From Bacteroidales bacterium (GTDB lineage: Bacteria > Bacteroidota > Bacteroidia > Bacteroidales > UBA1715): 47,088 nt of DNA. Of the stretch, positions 28,209 to 36,330 are shown one piece after another. Both the position numbers and the translations under genes were made by a program. The first letter of the stretch is position 1, and every line of letters begins with the position of its first letter. A model generated the notes under the pieces. The model had not been told where the DNA came from and made no database searches. It worked only from the letters and a program-made list of their open reading frames with translations. Location of the stretch: NCBI GenBank assembly GCA_012519815.1, contig JAAYPM010000006.1, positions 1 to 47,088 on the forward strand. Direction: 5' to 3'.

Positions 28209-28985
28209 TTATGAGCCTTTTATCAACAAATCGGGCAATAAACCCAATTCTGCGGCTTCTTTATAAAATAATGAAATCACTTGTGTGCGTATTGATGGTT
28301 CAAGAAAATATACGATTCGTTGTGTAAGATATTCGTACATATTCCATGTATGCTGTTGTGCAGCAAAATTAATACTTTCTTGAATATGTGAAACACCATG
28401 TTCAAGCGATTGTTCAAATTCCTCTTGATAAGTATCAGATATTGTAGTATTTGCAACCCAGCATGCAAATACAAATGGTAGTGAATGAAGTTGATACCAT
28501 TCTTCAGCCAAATCATACACATAGGGATATTTGTGAGCGTTTTGCAAAGCTCTATCTCCAATTATAACGTATGCGTCTGCATCTGTATGCATATTGGTTT
28601 TTGGGGTGGAAACGCTATAATGCGGTGAAATATTCCAAAGTTTTTTAGCTATAATCTGCACTAATACATTTGAAGTCCTTGATTGATAATCAAGTGCAAT
28701 GTGCATAATTTTTTCGCGTGGCACAGTACTACAAAGTAAAACAGAATCAACTTTACCCTGTGCCGCTATACAATAATTAGAAATAATGCGAGCATTGGGA
28801 ATGAATGGTATAGCCGCCACTGGAATTATTGAAATATCTATAGCATTTTGTTGCATTAATTCACCTCCCTGAGCAGGGTAGTGAGAATAAAACAAGGTGT
28901 TTTTTTGAATATAGGCATTTTTATGAAATCCATAGCCAAATGGAATAGTATTCGCATATGAAATATTTGAAAGCTTTACTTTCAT
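28209..28985 (-). CDS. mqnA: Chorismate dehydratase MqnA (futalosine pathway)
   Basis: MqnA removes water from chorismate to give 3-enolpyruvylbenzoate, the first step of futalosine-dependent menaquinone synthesis. I start at ATG 28985-28983 (MKVKLSNISYANTIPF), giving 258 residues; this ATG overlaps the psd stop by one base (TAATG). The periplasmic-binding-protein-like fold shows in VKLSNISYANTIPFGYGF, the DISIIPVAAIPFI segment, and DYQSRTSNVLVQII. AYVIIGDRAL and YDLAEEWYQLHSLPFVFACW are strongly typical. mqnB is present at 33741 on the other strand, supporting the pathway call. Confidence 0.9.
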   Translation of the reverse strand: MKVKLSNISYANTIPFGYGFHKNAYIQKNTLFYSHYPAQGGELMQQNAIDISIIPVAAIPFIPNARIISNYCIAAQGKVDSVLLCSTVPREKIMHIALDYQSRTSNVLVQIIAKKLWNISPHYSVSTPKTNMHTDADAYVIIGDRALQNAHKYPYVYDLAEEWYQLHSLPFVFACWVANTTISDTYQEEFEQSLEHGVSHIQESINFAAQQHTWNMYEYLTQRIVYFLEPSIRTQVISLFYKEAAELGLLPDLLIKGS

Positions 28986-29638
28986 TATTGTTTTGCAATA
29001 ATTGTTTGCCCGCCCCATGTTATTTGTCCAAGTTCTACCGTAACCTCCAAGTCAAGCGGTATAAAAACATCAACCCTTGAACCAAATTTTATAAAGCCAA
29101 ATTCTTGATTTTGCGATACCATATCGCCTTCTTTTGCATAATTAACAATGCGGCGTGCAACAGCTCCTGCAACTTGTCGAAATAGAATAGAATATCCATT
29201 ATTTGTTTGCAGCACTATATTTGTTTGTTCGTTTAATTCCGAAGATTTAGGATTAAACGCTGGTAATTTTTGTCCGTTTTTATGTTTACTTATAAGAACT
29301 TTGCCGCTTATAGGATATCTGTTAACATGCACATTGAGTGGCGACATAAAAATAGATATTTGTCGGCATTTTTGATTCAAAAATGTAGGTTCATATATTT
29401 CTTCTATAGCTACTATTTTTCCATCGGCAGGAGCAATAATTGCATGAGGATTAGTAGTATATACACGATTTGGTACGCGAAAAAAACGTACTATAAATAC
29501 AAAAAATGCTATGAGAACCGCATAAACGCCATAGGTAATAAGGGGTATAGAACTCACGTATGAAACAACAACACTAATAAGTACAACAAGCACTAATACT
29601 AATATAATTGTTGGATATCCTTCTTTATGTATTTTCAT
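28985..29638 (-). CDS. psd: Phosphatidylserine decarboxylase
   Basis: Psd makes phosphatidylethanolamine from phosphatidylserine at the inner membrane. The 217-residue protein is the short form, with two membrane segments near the N-terminus (about 9-30 and 33-52). The self-cleavage site that creates the pyruvoyl cofactor is in KFGSRVDVF, between Gly186 and Ser187. IAPADGKIVAIEE and SIFMSPLNVHVNRYPISGKV are family hallmarks. It lies 20 bases after cdsA, which makes the CDP-diacylglycerol needed upstream in the same route. pssA is not in the window. Confidence 0.95.
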   Translation of the reverse strand: MKIHKEGYPTIILVLVLVVLISVVVSYVSSIPLITYGVYAVLIAFFVFIVRFFRVPNRVYTTNPHAIIAPADGKIVAIEEIYEPTFLNQKCRQISIFMSPLNVHVNRYPISGKVLISKHKNGQKLPAFNPKSSELNEQTNIVLQTNNGYSILFRQVAGAVARRIVNYAKEGDMVSQNQEFGFIKFGSRVDVFIPLDLEVTVELGQITWGGQTIIAKQ

Positions 29639-29658
29639 GGAACGTAGAATATAGATAA

Positions 29659-30477
29659 TTACAGAACTGAAATAACATGCAAATATGCAAAAAATGCGGG
29701 AATACTAAAAATAGCACTATCAAATCTATCTAAAAAACCACCATGCCCAGGCAATAAATGGCTCGAGTCTTTTTTATTTGCCTGCCGTTTTAGTAATGAC
29801 TCAAAAACATCTCCTATTGTTGCAAAAACAACGATAATAATGGCAGCAACTATCCATTGTATGGGTGATAAACCATACGAAAAAAATCTTGTTATAAGTA
29901 CAACTATAAGAATAGTTGATAAAAATCCACCTATAAAGCCTTCTATTGTTTTTTTAGGTGAAATTTTTGGTACAAGAGGATGTTTTCCAATATTCACACC
30001 CCATATGTACGAAAATGTATCATGTGACCAAATAATTATAAAAAACCCACACATAAGTTCACCCGAAAATGAGTTTTTTGCAACTATATATGAAACTGAT
30101 GAAAATGGAATGGTAATGTAGAGTATTCCTAAAGCTGTATATGCTAATTTTTGAAAAAAATGTGTGTCTTTAAGATATAATTCAACACTCAAAAATCCAA
30201 AAAATAAAACTAATAGTATTGGTAGCAGAGGTATATGAGCGTATGAAAAAGCGTCTATAAAAAACAGGGTAAAAATAGTTGCACTAAAAATTATTCCAAA
30301 AAATGTATTAAAAGAGGTTTGTGTAATTTGTTTCGCAATATCATAAAATTCATAAAGAGTAAAACTCATGAACAATAAAAAAACACCAAAAAATACAAAT
30401 GGGTGAATCAATAAACCAATAAAAACACATGAAACATATATGGTTCCAGTTATTATGCGTTGAATTAAATTTTTCAT
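29659..30477 (-). CDS. cdsA: Phosphatidate cytidylyltransferase CdsA
   Basis: CdsA makes CDP-diacylglycerol from phosphatidic acid and CTP. The 272-residue protein has about eight membrane helices and the C-terminal signature SLLKRQANKKDSSHLLPGHG followed by GFLDRFDS, which matches the CDS pattern S-x-x-K-R-x4-K-D...PGHGG..DR.D. It starts on the base after the LUD-protein stop and precedes psd, forming a phospholipid module behind ftsH. Confidence 0.96.
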   Translation of the reverse strand: MKNLIQRIITGTIYVSCVFIGLLIHPFVFFGVFLLFMSFTLYEFYDIAKQITQTSFNTFFGIIFSATIFTLFFIDAFSYAHIPLLPILLVLFFGFLSVELYLKDTHFFQKLAYTALGILYITIPFSSVSYIVAKNSFSGELMCGFFIIIWSHDTFSYIWGVNIGKHPLVPKISPKKTIEGFIGGFLSTILIVVLITRFFSYGLSPIQWIVAAIIIVVFATIGDVFESLLKRQANKKDSSHLLPGHGGFLDRFDSAIFSIPAFFAYLHVISVL

Positions 30478-31113
30478 TTATACATTTTTTATAATAACTA
30501 CCACTAAATTTTTTGGTCCATGAGCACCAAGAACTAACGTTTTTTCAATATCGGCAGTTCTGCTCGGACCAGTAATAACTGTTATTTGTGAAGGAATTGT
30601 TTCATAAGAAATGTGTGCAAATGCATCGGGTAAATCGGCATACATTTGCGTTTCGTACGCAAGTACAATATGTGTTTCTGGAGCAGCTATTGATTTTCGT
30701 CCGTTAAGAGTTTGAGAATTTACAAGCACACTTGCAGTGCGAGCAACAAGAGCATCGCAACTTGTAATTGCAAATTTCGCAGTTTCTGCAAAAAGCTCGT
30801 CTGAAGCTACAGCAATTCCCTCTGTTTTACACATTTGCGAGATTTTAGGTTCTATACTATATGCAGTGCAAGAATTAAGTATAGAAGCAATATATTGCAA
30901 AGCCTCTTTTTCAGAATCACACACCACACAAGAACCAGAAATGTTGGTAAAAACAGAGCAAAATGTTGTAATAAGCGAGTGAGCATCGGGTTGCACAAAA
31001 TATTCGGCATTTGAACGTACCGATTCATAGTGCACATTCGAAAAATGCTGATTGTGCATAGAATCGAGCTTACGCAATATTGTTTCTCGTGCCGAATTAC
31101 TTATTGTTTTCAT
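30478..31113 (-). CDS. LUD-domain protein (LutC/YkgG-like)
   Basis: The 211-residue protein belongs to the LUD family, named after LutC of the lactate-utilisation iron-sulfur enzyme. The diagnostic part is the C-terminal ITVITGPSRTADIEKTLVLG followed by AHGPKNLVVVII. It lacks Cys motifs for iron-sulfur clusters, and no LutA or LutB partner is nearby. In Bacteroidota a lone LUD gene commonly sits between ftsH and cdsA, as I recall, with unknown role. It overlaps the ftsH end by 17 bases, so translation is probably coupled. Confidence 0.88.
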   Translation of the reverse strand: MKTISNSARETILRKLDSMHNQHFSNVHYESVRSNAEYFVQPDAHSLITTFCSVFTNISGSCVVCDSEKEALQYIASILNSCTAYSIEPKISQMCKTEGIAVASDELFAETAKFAITSCDALVARTASVLVNSQTLNGRKSIAAPETHIVLAYETQMYADLPDAFAHISYETIPSQITVITGPSRTADIEKTLVLGAHGPKNLVVVIIKNV

Positions 31114-33112
31114 TAGGTGTTTCAGTTTCAGGTTTCACCTTTTTGGTTTTTTTCTTTTTTGGTTTATCATGTACAGGTGCGGTGTATTTTCGTTTGCCAA
31201 ACACACGTTCTAAGTCTTCGCTAAAGATTACTTCTTTGTCGAGTAATAATTCTGCTAATTCTGTAAGTCCGTCTTGATTTTCTTTAAGAATTTTCACTGC
31301 TTTTTTATACGCCAAATCAATTATTGCTTTAGCTTCTGCATCAATAAGTTGCGAAGTTTCTTCGCTGTATGGTTTATTAAACGCATATTCTGATTGTCCA
31401 GTAGAGTCGTAAAAACTCAGATTTCCTACCTTGTCGCTCATTCCAAAATACGTAACCATTGCATATGCTTGTCGGGTTACTTTTTCAAGGTCATTAAGTG
31501 CACCTGTAGAAATTTTACCAAATGTAAGTTCTTCCGACACCCTTCCTCCAAGGGTAGCACAAATTTCATCAATAATCTGTTCTTTTGTAGTAATTTGTCG
31601 TTCTTCGGGCAAATACCAAGCAGCACCAAGAGCCTTACCACGCGGGATAATAGTTACTTTAATAAGCGGATGTGCATGTTCCAAAAGCCAACTTAAGGTA
31701 GCATGTCCAGCCTCGTGATATGCAATTGTTTTTTTCTCATCAACCGTAATAATTTTATTACGTTTTTCCAAACCTCCAACAATTCTATCTACAGCATCTA
31801 AAAAATCTTGCTTTTCTACTTGTTTTTTATCATTTCGTGCAGCTATTAATGCAGCTTCGTTACATACGTTTGCAATGTCAGCGCCTGAAAATCCAGGAGT
31901 TTGTTTTGCAAGAAATTCACTTTCAACTTCAGACGCAACTTTTATAGGTTTTAAATGCACATTAAAAATAGCTTCACGTTCGTGCAAATCGGGCAATTCC
32001 ACATGTATTTGTCGGTCAAATCTACCCGCACGCATTAACGCTTTATCAAGAATATCAGCACGGTTTGTGGCTCCAAGTATAATAACTCCTTTATCCGTTT
32101 CAAAGCCGTCCATTTCTGTAAGCAATTGATTTAATGTATTTTCTCTTTCATCATTTGCTCCCATATTTGGATTTCTTCCTCGTGCTCGTCCAATCGCATC
32201 AATTTCATCAATAAACACAATACAAGGAGCCTTTGCTTTAGCTTCTTTAAATAAATCTCGCACACGTGCAGCACCTACTCCCACAAACATTTCAACAAAA
32301 TCTGATCCTGACATTGAAAAGAATGGTACACCAGCTTCGCCTGCAACAGCTTTTGCTAATAATGTTTTACCCGTACCCGGAGGACCAACTAATAAAGCAC
32401 CTTTTGGTATTTTTCCACCAAGTTCTGTATATTTTTTAGGATTTTTTAGGAAATCCACTATTTCACGAATTTCTACTTTAGCTTCTTCAAGTCCCGCAAC
32501 ATCGTTAAAATTTGTTTTAACCTTATCTTCGGCACTATTAAATACCTTTGCCCGAGATTTTCCGATGTTAAAAATATGAGCACCTGGTCCGCCACCAGAG
32601 CCACCGCTCATGCGTTTCATGAAAAACATCCAAATACCAATAATGAGTAAAAACGGTAATATCCACCCAATAATTTCTCTCATATAATTATGACGAGTTT
32701 CTGAACTTACGCTAATTTTTTGTCCGGGAGCTAATCCTTCTTCAATTGCATGTACTCGTTCTAAGAAAAAATCAATAGAAGCAATGGAGAATTTATAATC
32801 AGGTGTACCAAAACCTGGTCCGCTTGATGGGTTTGATTTAAGATATACCTCAACATATTCTTTGTTGACAATTACAACTCGCTCTATCTCATTTGATTGC
32901 AGCTGTGCGAAAAAATGACTGTCATTTACCTCTTTAGGACCCCCATCTAAGTCCATAAAATTTATTACAATAAATGCTATAAATAAAGCAATATATATCC
33001 ATGATATATTAAAGCCACCTTTTGGATTATTCATATTTGGGAAAGGTGGTTTTTTAGGTTGCTGTTTGTTTTGATTTGTGCTTTGATTTGTATTTGATTC
33101 TTGTTGTGCCAT
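31097..33112 (-). CDS. ftsH: ATP-dependent zinc metalloprotease FtsH
   Basis: FtsH is a membrane-bound hexameric protease that degrades damaged membrane proteins and regulatory substrates. The 671-residue protein has two membrane helices (about 35-53 and 145-165) flanking a periplasmic domain, AAA Walker A GPPGTGKT (243-250), Walker B CIVFIDE (297-303), the second region of homology around ATNRADILD and RAGRFDRQ, and the zinc site HEAGH (466-470). An Asn/Gln-rich N-terminal tail and a Lys-rich C-terminal tail extend it beyond the E. coli protein, as is common in Bacteroidota. It follows rsfS by 11 bases. Confidence 0.98.
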   Translation of the reverse strand: MAQQESNTNQSTNQNKQQPKKPPFPNMNNPKGGFNISWIYIALFIAFIVINFMDLDGGPKEVNDSHFFAQLQSNEIERVVIVNKEYVEVYLKSNPSSGPGFGTPDYKFSIASIDFFLERVHAIEEGLAPGQKISVSSETRHNYMREIIGWILPFLLIIGIWMFFMKRMSGGSGGGPGAHIFNIGKSRAKVFNSAEDKVKTNFNDVAGLEEAKVEIREIVDFLKNPKKYTELGGKIPKGALLVGPPGTGKTLLAKAVAGEAGVPFFSMSGSDFVEMFVGVGAARVRDLFKEAKAKAPCIVFIDEIDAIGRARGRNPNMGANDERENTLNQLLTEMDGFETDKGVIILGATNRADILDKALMRAGRFDRQIHVELPDLHEREAIFNVHLKPIKVASEVESEFLAKQTPGFSGADIANVCNEAALIAARNDKKQVEKQDFLDAVDRIVGGLEKRNKIITVDEKKTIAYHEAGHATLSWLLEHAHPLIKVTIIPRGKALGAAWYLPEERQITTKEQIIDEICATLGGRVSEELTFGKISTGALNDLEKVTRQAYAMVTYFGMSDKVGNLSFYDSTGQSEYAFNKPYSEETSQLIDAEAKAIIDLAYKKAVKILKENQDGLTELAELLLDKEVIFSEDLERVFGKRKYTAPVHDKPKKKKTKKVKPETETPNENNK

Positions 33113-33123
33113 GTCTGTATTCC

Positions 33124-33489
33124 TTAATTATATTCTTGTATAAAGCAATCTGCCCAAAGCTCCTCAATATTATAATGTTTACGAATATGAGGTTGGAAAA
33201 TATGTACAAAGATATCGGAATAATCGAGAATTATCCATTCTGAGTTTTTGTATCCTTCTTTTCCATATATTTTTCCAACTTTCTGTTTCGAAACCGTTTC
33301 AATCACAGAATCTGCAATTGCTGCAACATGAGTCGTAGAATCGCCTTCGCAAATTACAAAATACTTTAATTCTGCATTTTCAATGTTTGAAAAATCGAGT
33401 GATAGTATTTCTTTTCCTTTTTTTTCTTGAATACCGTATATAATAGTATGTAATAATTCGTTTGTTCGTTTTTTTGTCATAAAATTCAA
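33124..33489 (-). CDS. rsfS: Ribosomal silencing factor RsfS
   Basis: RsfS binds ribosomal protein uL14 and blocks subunit joining when nutrients are low. The 121-residue length is typical. Hallmarks are SLDFSNIENAELKYFVICEG, DSTTHVAAIADSV, and the YGKEGYKNSEWIILDYSDIF segment followed by VHIF. It is the first gene of the long minus-strand string (rsfS-ftsH-LUD-cdsA-psd-mqnA-SPOR). A TATTTTTG box on the minus strand (33508-33501), 12 bases upstream, may serve as promoter element. Confidence 0.95.
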   Translation of the reverse strand: MNFMTKKRTNELLHTIIYGIQEKKGKEILSLDFSNIENAELKYFVICEGDSTTHVAAIADSVIETVSKQKVGKIYGKEGYKNSEWIILDYSDIFVHIFQPHIRKHYNIEELWADCFIQEYN

Positions 33490-33701
33490 AAAATAAATAG
33501 CAAAAATATAATTATAATCTGATAAACATACCTATTCTTATTCAAAATATAGCATAAAAAAACATGTTTTTGTAATGTAATGTCAAATAAAACAGAGTAT
33601 ATCTTTATTTTTATGATGTAAATAGCAGCACATAACAAAAAATGCACGCAATTATGTAACTAAGAATTTGTAAAAAAATTACATATTTCTTTGAAAGAAT
33701 G

Positions 33702-33709
33702 TATCTTTG
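33702..33709 (+). promoter_or_regulatory. TAnnTTTG box upstream of mqnB
   Basis: TATCTTTG lies 31 bases before the mqnB start. No TTG is well placed upstream, so only half of the consensus is met. Confidence 0.4.
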
Positions 33710-33740
33710 TAGCATACATTATATTTTTATTTAATATGCA

Positions 33741-34373
33741 ATGAATATTCTTGTTGCGTTTTCAACTGACATAGAGGCAAAGGGTTTTATTCCTTGCGAA
33801 TCTGCTCACACCGTGCATGTGCTCATAAGTGGTGTTGCTATACATAATACTATATATAATCTTACGCAATACTGTTGCATACACAAGCCTGATATTGTGC
33901 TATATGCAGGCATTGCTGGTTCATTCAATAGTTCATACGTATATGCTGATGTTGTGTGTGTTACCGAAGATTGTTTTGCTGATATAGGAGTTGCAGAAAA
34001 TGCAACATTTTTAAATCTTTTTGATTTAGGATTAGAATCTCCTAACGCATTTCCATTTACAGATGGATATATTCGCGTTTCGCCCACATATTGTCCCTCG
34101 CATATTCCACAAGTGAGAGGAATTACTGTTAACGAAATTACGAGCAGCGAAACACGTAAAAATATGTTACAACAAAAATATGCCCCTGCTATTGAAAGCA
34201 TGGAAGGTGCCGCGGCTCATTTTGTATGTGCACATCAAAATATTCCGTGCATTCATCTTCGTTCAATATCAAATATTGTTGGCGATAGAAATAAAAATAA
34301 TTGGCAAATTCCCCAAGCACTACAATCACTTCATGCTGAAATTAATGCAACTATTAAATCGCTTTGTATATGA
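33741..34373 (+). CDS. mqnB: Futalosine hydrolase MqnB
   Basis: MqnB removes adenine from futalosine to give dehypoxanthinyl-type product for the next step in menaquinone synthesis. The 210-residue protein belongs to the nucleoside phosphorylase/MTAN fold. Supporting patterns are VLYAGIAGSFN near the ribose site, CVTEDCFADIGVA, the substrate-binding IESMEGAAAHFVC, and LRSISNIVGDRNK with the catalytic Asp. The presence of mqnA at 28209 and these MqnB-like signatures favour it over MTA/SAH nucleosidase. Its stop overlaps the next start as ATGA (34370-34373), so the MauE-thioredoxin gene is translated with it. Confidence 0.88.
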   Translation: MNILVAFSTDIEAKGFIPCESAHTVHVLISGVAIHNTIYNLTQYCCIHKPDIVLYAGIAGSFNSSYVYADVVCVTEDCFADIGVAENATFLNLFDLGLESPNAFPFTDGYIRVSPTYCPSHIPQVRGITVNEITSSETRKNMLQQKYAPAIESMEGAAAHFVCAHQNIPCIHLRSISNIVGDRNKNNWQIPQALQSLHAEINATIKSLCI

Positions 34374-35278
34374 ATGTTATGCGTATCATCAAAATAACAA
34401 CTTCAAGTATTATTGGTGCATTATTTATTGTGTCTGCAATTACAAAATTATTCCCAATTCAATTGTTTGAAGCAGCTTTGGTTGAAGCTCATTTTTCAAA
34501 TTGGACATTGGCTCCATATTTTGCTCGAATAATTATATCATTTGAATTTTTACTTGGAGCACTTCTTATAGGAAATATATATTTTTCAAAACGCATTCTA
34601 AAACTAAGTGTCGTAACGCTTATAGCTTTTTCTGTACATCTGTGTATTGTAATTGCAAGCGAAGGAAATACGGGAAATTGTATGTGTTTTGGAAATGTTT
34701 TTGTAGTAAGTCCACTTGCTTCTCTTATTAAAAATATAATACTTATAGGGCTATTGTTACTATTACATATATATCACGATGGTATTTCGACACCAAATTC
34801 CTATAAAATTTTACTTTTTCTTAGTGTTTTTAGCATTATAATCCCTTTAACTCAACCATTTCATAAAAAATTACATACTATTGATAGCGAAGTAATAGGA
34901 AAACATCTTGATTTACGCAGCATTAGCGATACCGTGCACTACACTAATCTTGCACATGGAAAACATATTGTTGCATTTATGAGTTTTACCTGTCCGCATT
35001 GTAAAATTGCCGCATTCAAATTACATGTGATGAAAAAAAAGAATCCAAATCTCCCCTTATTTATATTTTTTTACGGCAAAGAATCACAGATTGCAGATTT
35101 TCAATCCGAAACAAAAATACATACTATTCCCTTTACATTACTTTCGCAGATTGACTTTATATATCGTTCAGGATTAAAACTTCCTGCAATTTATTATGTT
35201 GAAAACGACATTGTTGTGAGGAAAGTTACCTACCTCACATTGCATCAAGATGAGGTGGAAGCATGGTTGCAAGAATAG
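34370..35278 (+). CDS. MauE/DoxX-like membrane protein fused to a thioredoxin domain
   Basis: The 302-residue product (start ATG 34370, overlapping the mqnB stop as ATGA) has four membrane helices in the first half (about 9-28, 50-70, 78-97, 118-136) with a Cys-x-Cys (104, 106) in GNCMCFG, as in MauE-type proteins. After a fifth hydrophobic segment (about 147-162) comes a thioredoxin-like domain with CPHC (208-211) and a LKLPAIYYV cis-Pro region. The likely role is disulfide exchange across the membrane, with electrons passing from the MauE pair to the periplasmic CPHC; that is inferred from domain logic. The link to mqnB suggests it may take electrons from the quinone pool, also inference. 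Confidence 0.82.
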   Translation: MNVMRIIKITTSSIIGALFIVSAITKLFPIQLFEAALVEAHFSNWTLAPYFARIIISFEFLLGALLIGNIYFSKRILKLSVVTLIAFSVHLCIVIASEGNTGNCMCFGNVFVVSPLASLIKNIILIGLLLLLHIYHDGISTPNSYKILLFLSVFSIIIPLTQPFHKKLHTIDSEVIGKHLDLRSISDTVHYTNLAHGKHIVAFMSFTCPHCKIAAFKLHVMKKKNPNLPLFIFFYGKESQIADFQSETKIHTIPFTLLSQIDFIYRSGLKLPAIYYVENDIVVRKVTYLTLHQDEVEAWLQE

Positions 35279-35302
35279 ATGTCTGCGTTTTTACATATCC
35301 AT

Positions 35303-36070
35303 TTAATATGCTGCATCGTCATATTCCAAACTCATTTCAATAGCCCGCACCGACCTTGCGTACAGCTCAACAAAAGGAATTGTACCATACGTATGTGTAA
35401 GATTTTTTAAAATCGCTTTATATATATCTATATTTTCTTTTTCGCGAAGCAAAACAGGCATATAACGAATAGTATCAAAACTCATAAAACTTGCAGTTGT
35501 TGCAATAGGAGAATGCATATTTTCAGCAATAAATGTTTTCAAAAACGCAAGATGATTACTATATAATTGGTCTAATTTAGAAATATACACAATTCGCAAA
35601 GAATCATGATTGTTTGTGTATTCACGTTCTTGTTTAAACACACGCACCGTTGAATCAAACGATTCTTTGTTTGTATTGTGCCATGCATATAAATCTTGGA
35701 GTAGCACACTTTCGGGAGAATTATAAATTACTGCTTGCTGCATGTGTGCAGTATCGGTAATATGTACTTGAATTTCACACACGCTGTCGGCAAATAGCTG
35801 TAATACAGAGGTTAATGAAGTGGAAGGGGAAATTCTCACAAAATCTGAATACTGATTTGTTTTCACAAATTCAAAATTTCCTTGCATATCAGTTATAGTA
35901 CTATCAATCTGTCCGCGTACAGAAATATATATAGGTTTATAGGCATAATTTTCAATTGTACCCGAAATTTTCCATTCGTTTTTTGCTTGATTACATGAAA
36001 TACATACAATTATTGAAAAAAGACTAAGCAGTAAAGCTCTGTTACTAAGCGATTTAAAAAATATTTTCAT
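35303..36070 (-). CDS. DUF4369-like lipoprotein lacking a thioredoxin domain
   Basis: The 255-residue lipoprotein has a lipobox ending at Cys26 (VCISC). The following WKISGTIENYAYKPIYISV and the DMQGNFEF segment fit the DUF4369 beta-sandwich that usually begins TlpA-type thiol-disulfide proteins of Bacteroidota, followed by a helical part (about 120-250). A full member would continue into a thioredoxin domain with CxxC, but this one stops at DDAAY. A natural short form or loss of the domain are both possible. It is convergent with the MauE-thioredoxin gene (24-base gap) and divergent from tRNA-Ser. Confidence 0.65.
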   Translation of the reverse strand: MKIFFKSLSNRALLLSLFSIIVCISCNQAKNEWKISGTIENYAYKPIYISVRGQIDSTITDMQGNFEFVKTNQYSDFVRISPSTSLTSVLQLFADSVCEIQVHITDTAHMQQAVIYNSPESVLLQDLYAWHNTNKESFDSTVRVFKQEREYTNNHDSLRIVYISKLDQLYSNHLAFLKTFIAENMHSPIATTASFMSFDTIRYMPVLLREKENIDIYKAILKNLTHTYGTIPFVELYARSVRAIEMSLEYDDAAY

Positions 36071-36097
36071 ATTTTCACATTTTTACATCAATTAAAA

Positions 36098-36126
36098 TTG
36101 AAATATACAAAAAATTTGTATTTTTG
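36098..36126 (+). promoter_or_regulatory. Promoter of tRNA-Ser
   Basis: TTG at 36098-36100, an 18-base spacer and TATTTTTG at 36119-36126 match the Bacteroidota consensus TTG-N17-23-TAnnTTTG. The mature tRNA starts only 4 bases after the box, so the transcript likely begins at or very near the tRNA 5' end. Confidence 0.75.
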
Positions 36127-36130
36127 CAAC

Positions 36131-36215
36131 GGAGAAATGGCAGAGCGGTCGAATGCGGCGGTCTTGAAAACCGTTGTGCTGCGAGGCACCGGGGGTTCGA
36201 ATCCCTCTTTCTCCG
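36131..36215 (+). tRNA. tRNA-Ser (anticodon UGA)
   Basis: The 85-base tRNA has acceptor strands GGAGAAA and TTTCTCC with discriminator G215, a D arm with AGCGGTCGAATGCGGC, an anticodon stem CGGTCT/AACCG-type with loop CTTGAAA (anticodon TGA), a long variable arm (GTTGTGCTGCGAGGCAC) as expected of class II tRNA-Ser, and the T arm GGGGGTTCGAATCCCT. It reads UCA and related codons. CCA is not encoded and must be added enzymatically. Confidence 0.95.
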
Positions 36216-36220
36216 CACAA

Positions 36221-36262
36221 AAAAAGCGTAACAATTTAACTTTAAATTAGTTACGCTTTTTT
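36221..36262 (+). terminator. Terminator of tRNA-Ser
   Basis: AAAAAGCGTAAC (36221-36232) pairs with GTTACGCTTTTT (36250-36261). The loop region itself holds AATTTAA/TTAAATT, which can extend the stem. The T run ends it. Confidence 0.88.
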
Positions 36263-36330
36263 ATTTTTACATATCACAACCGTTCGCGGTATTTTTCAAA
36301 TATTTGCTTTACTCAAAAAATCTTGATTTA

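Noticed and set aside
33558-33571. Palindrome AAAAACATGTTTTT in the rsfS/mqnB divergent region, first taken as an operator
   Set aside because: A/T-rich palindromes of this size are expected by chance in such DNA, and no second copy or regulator gene is nearby.
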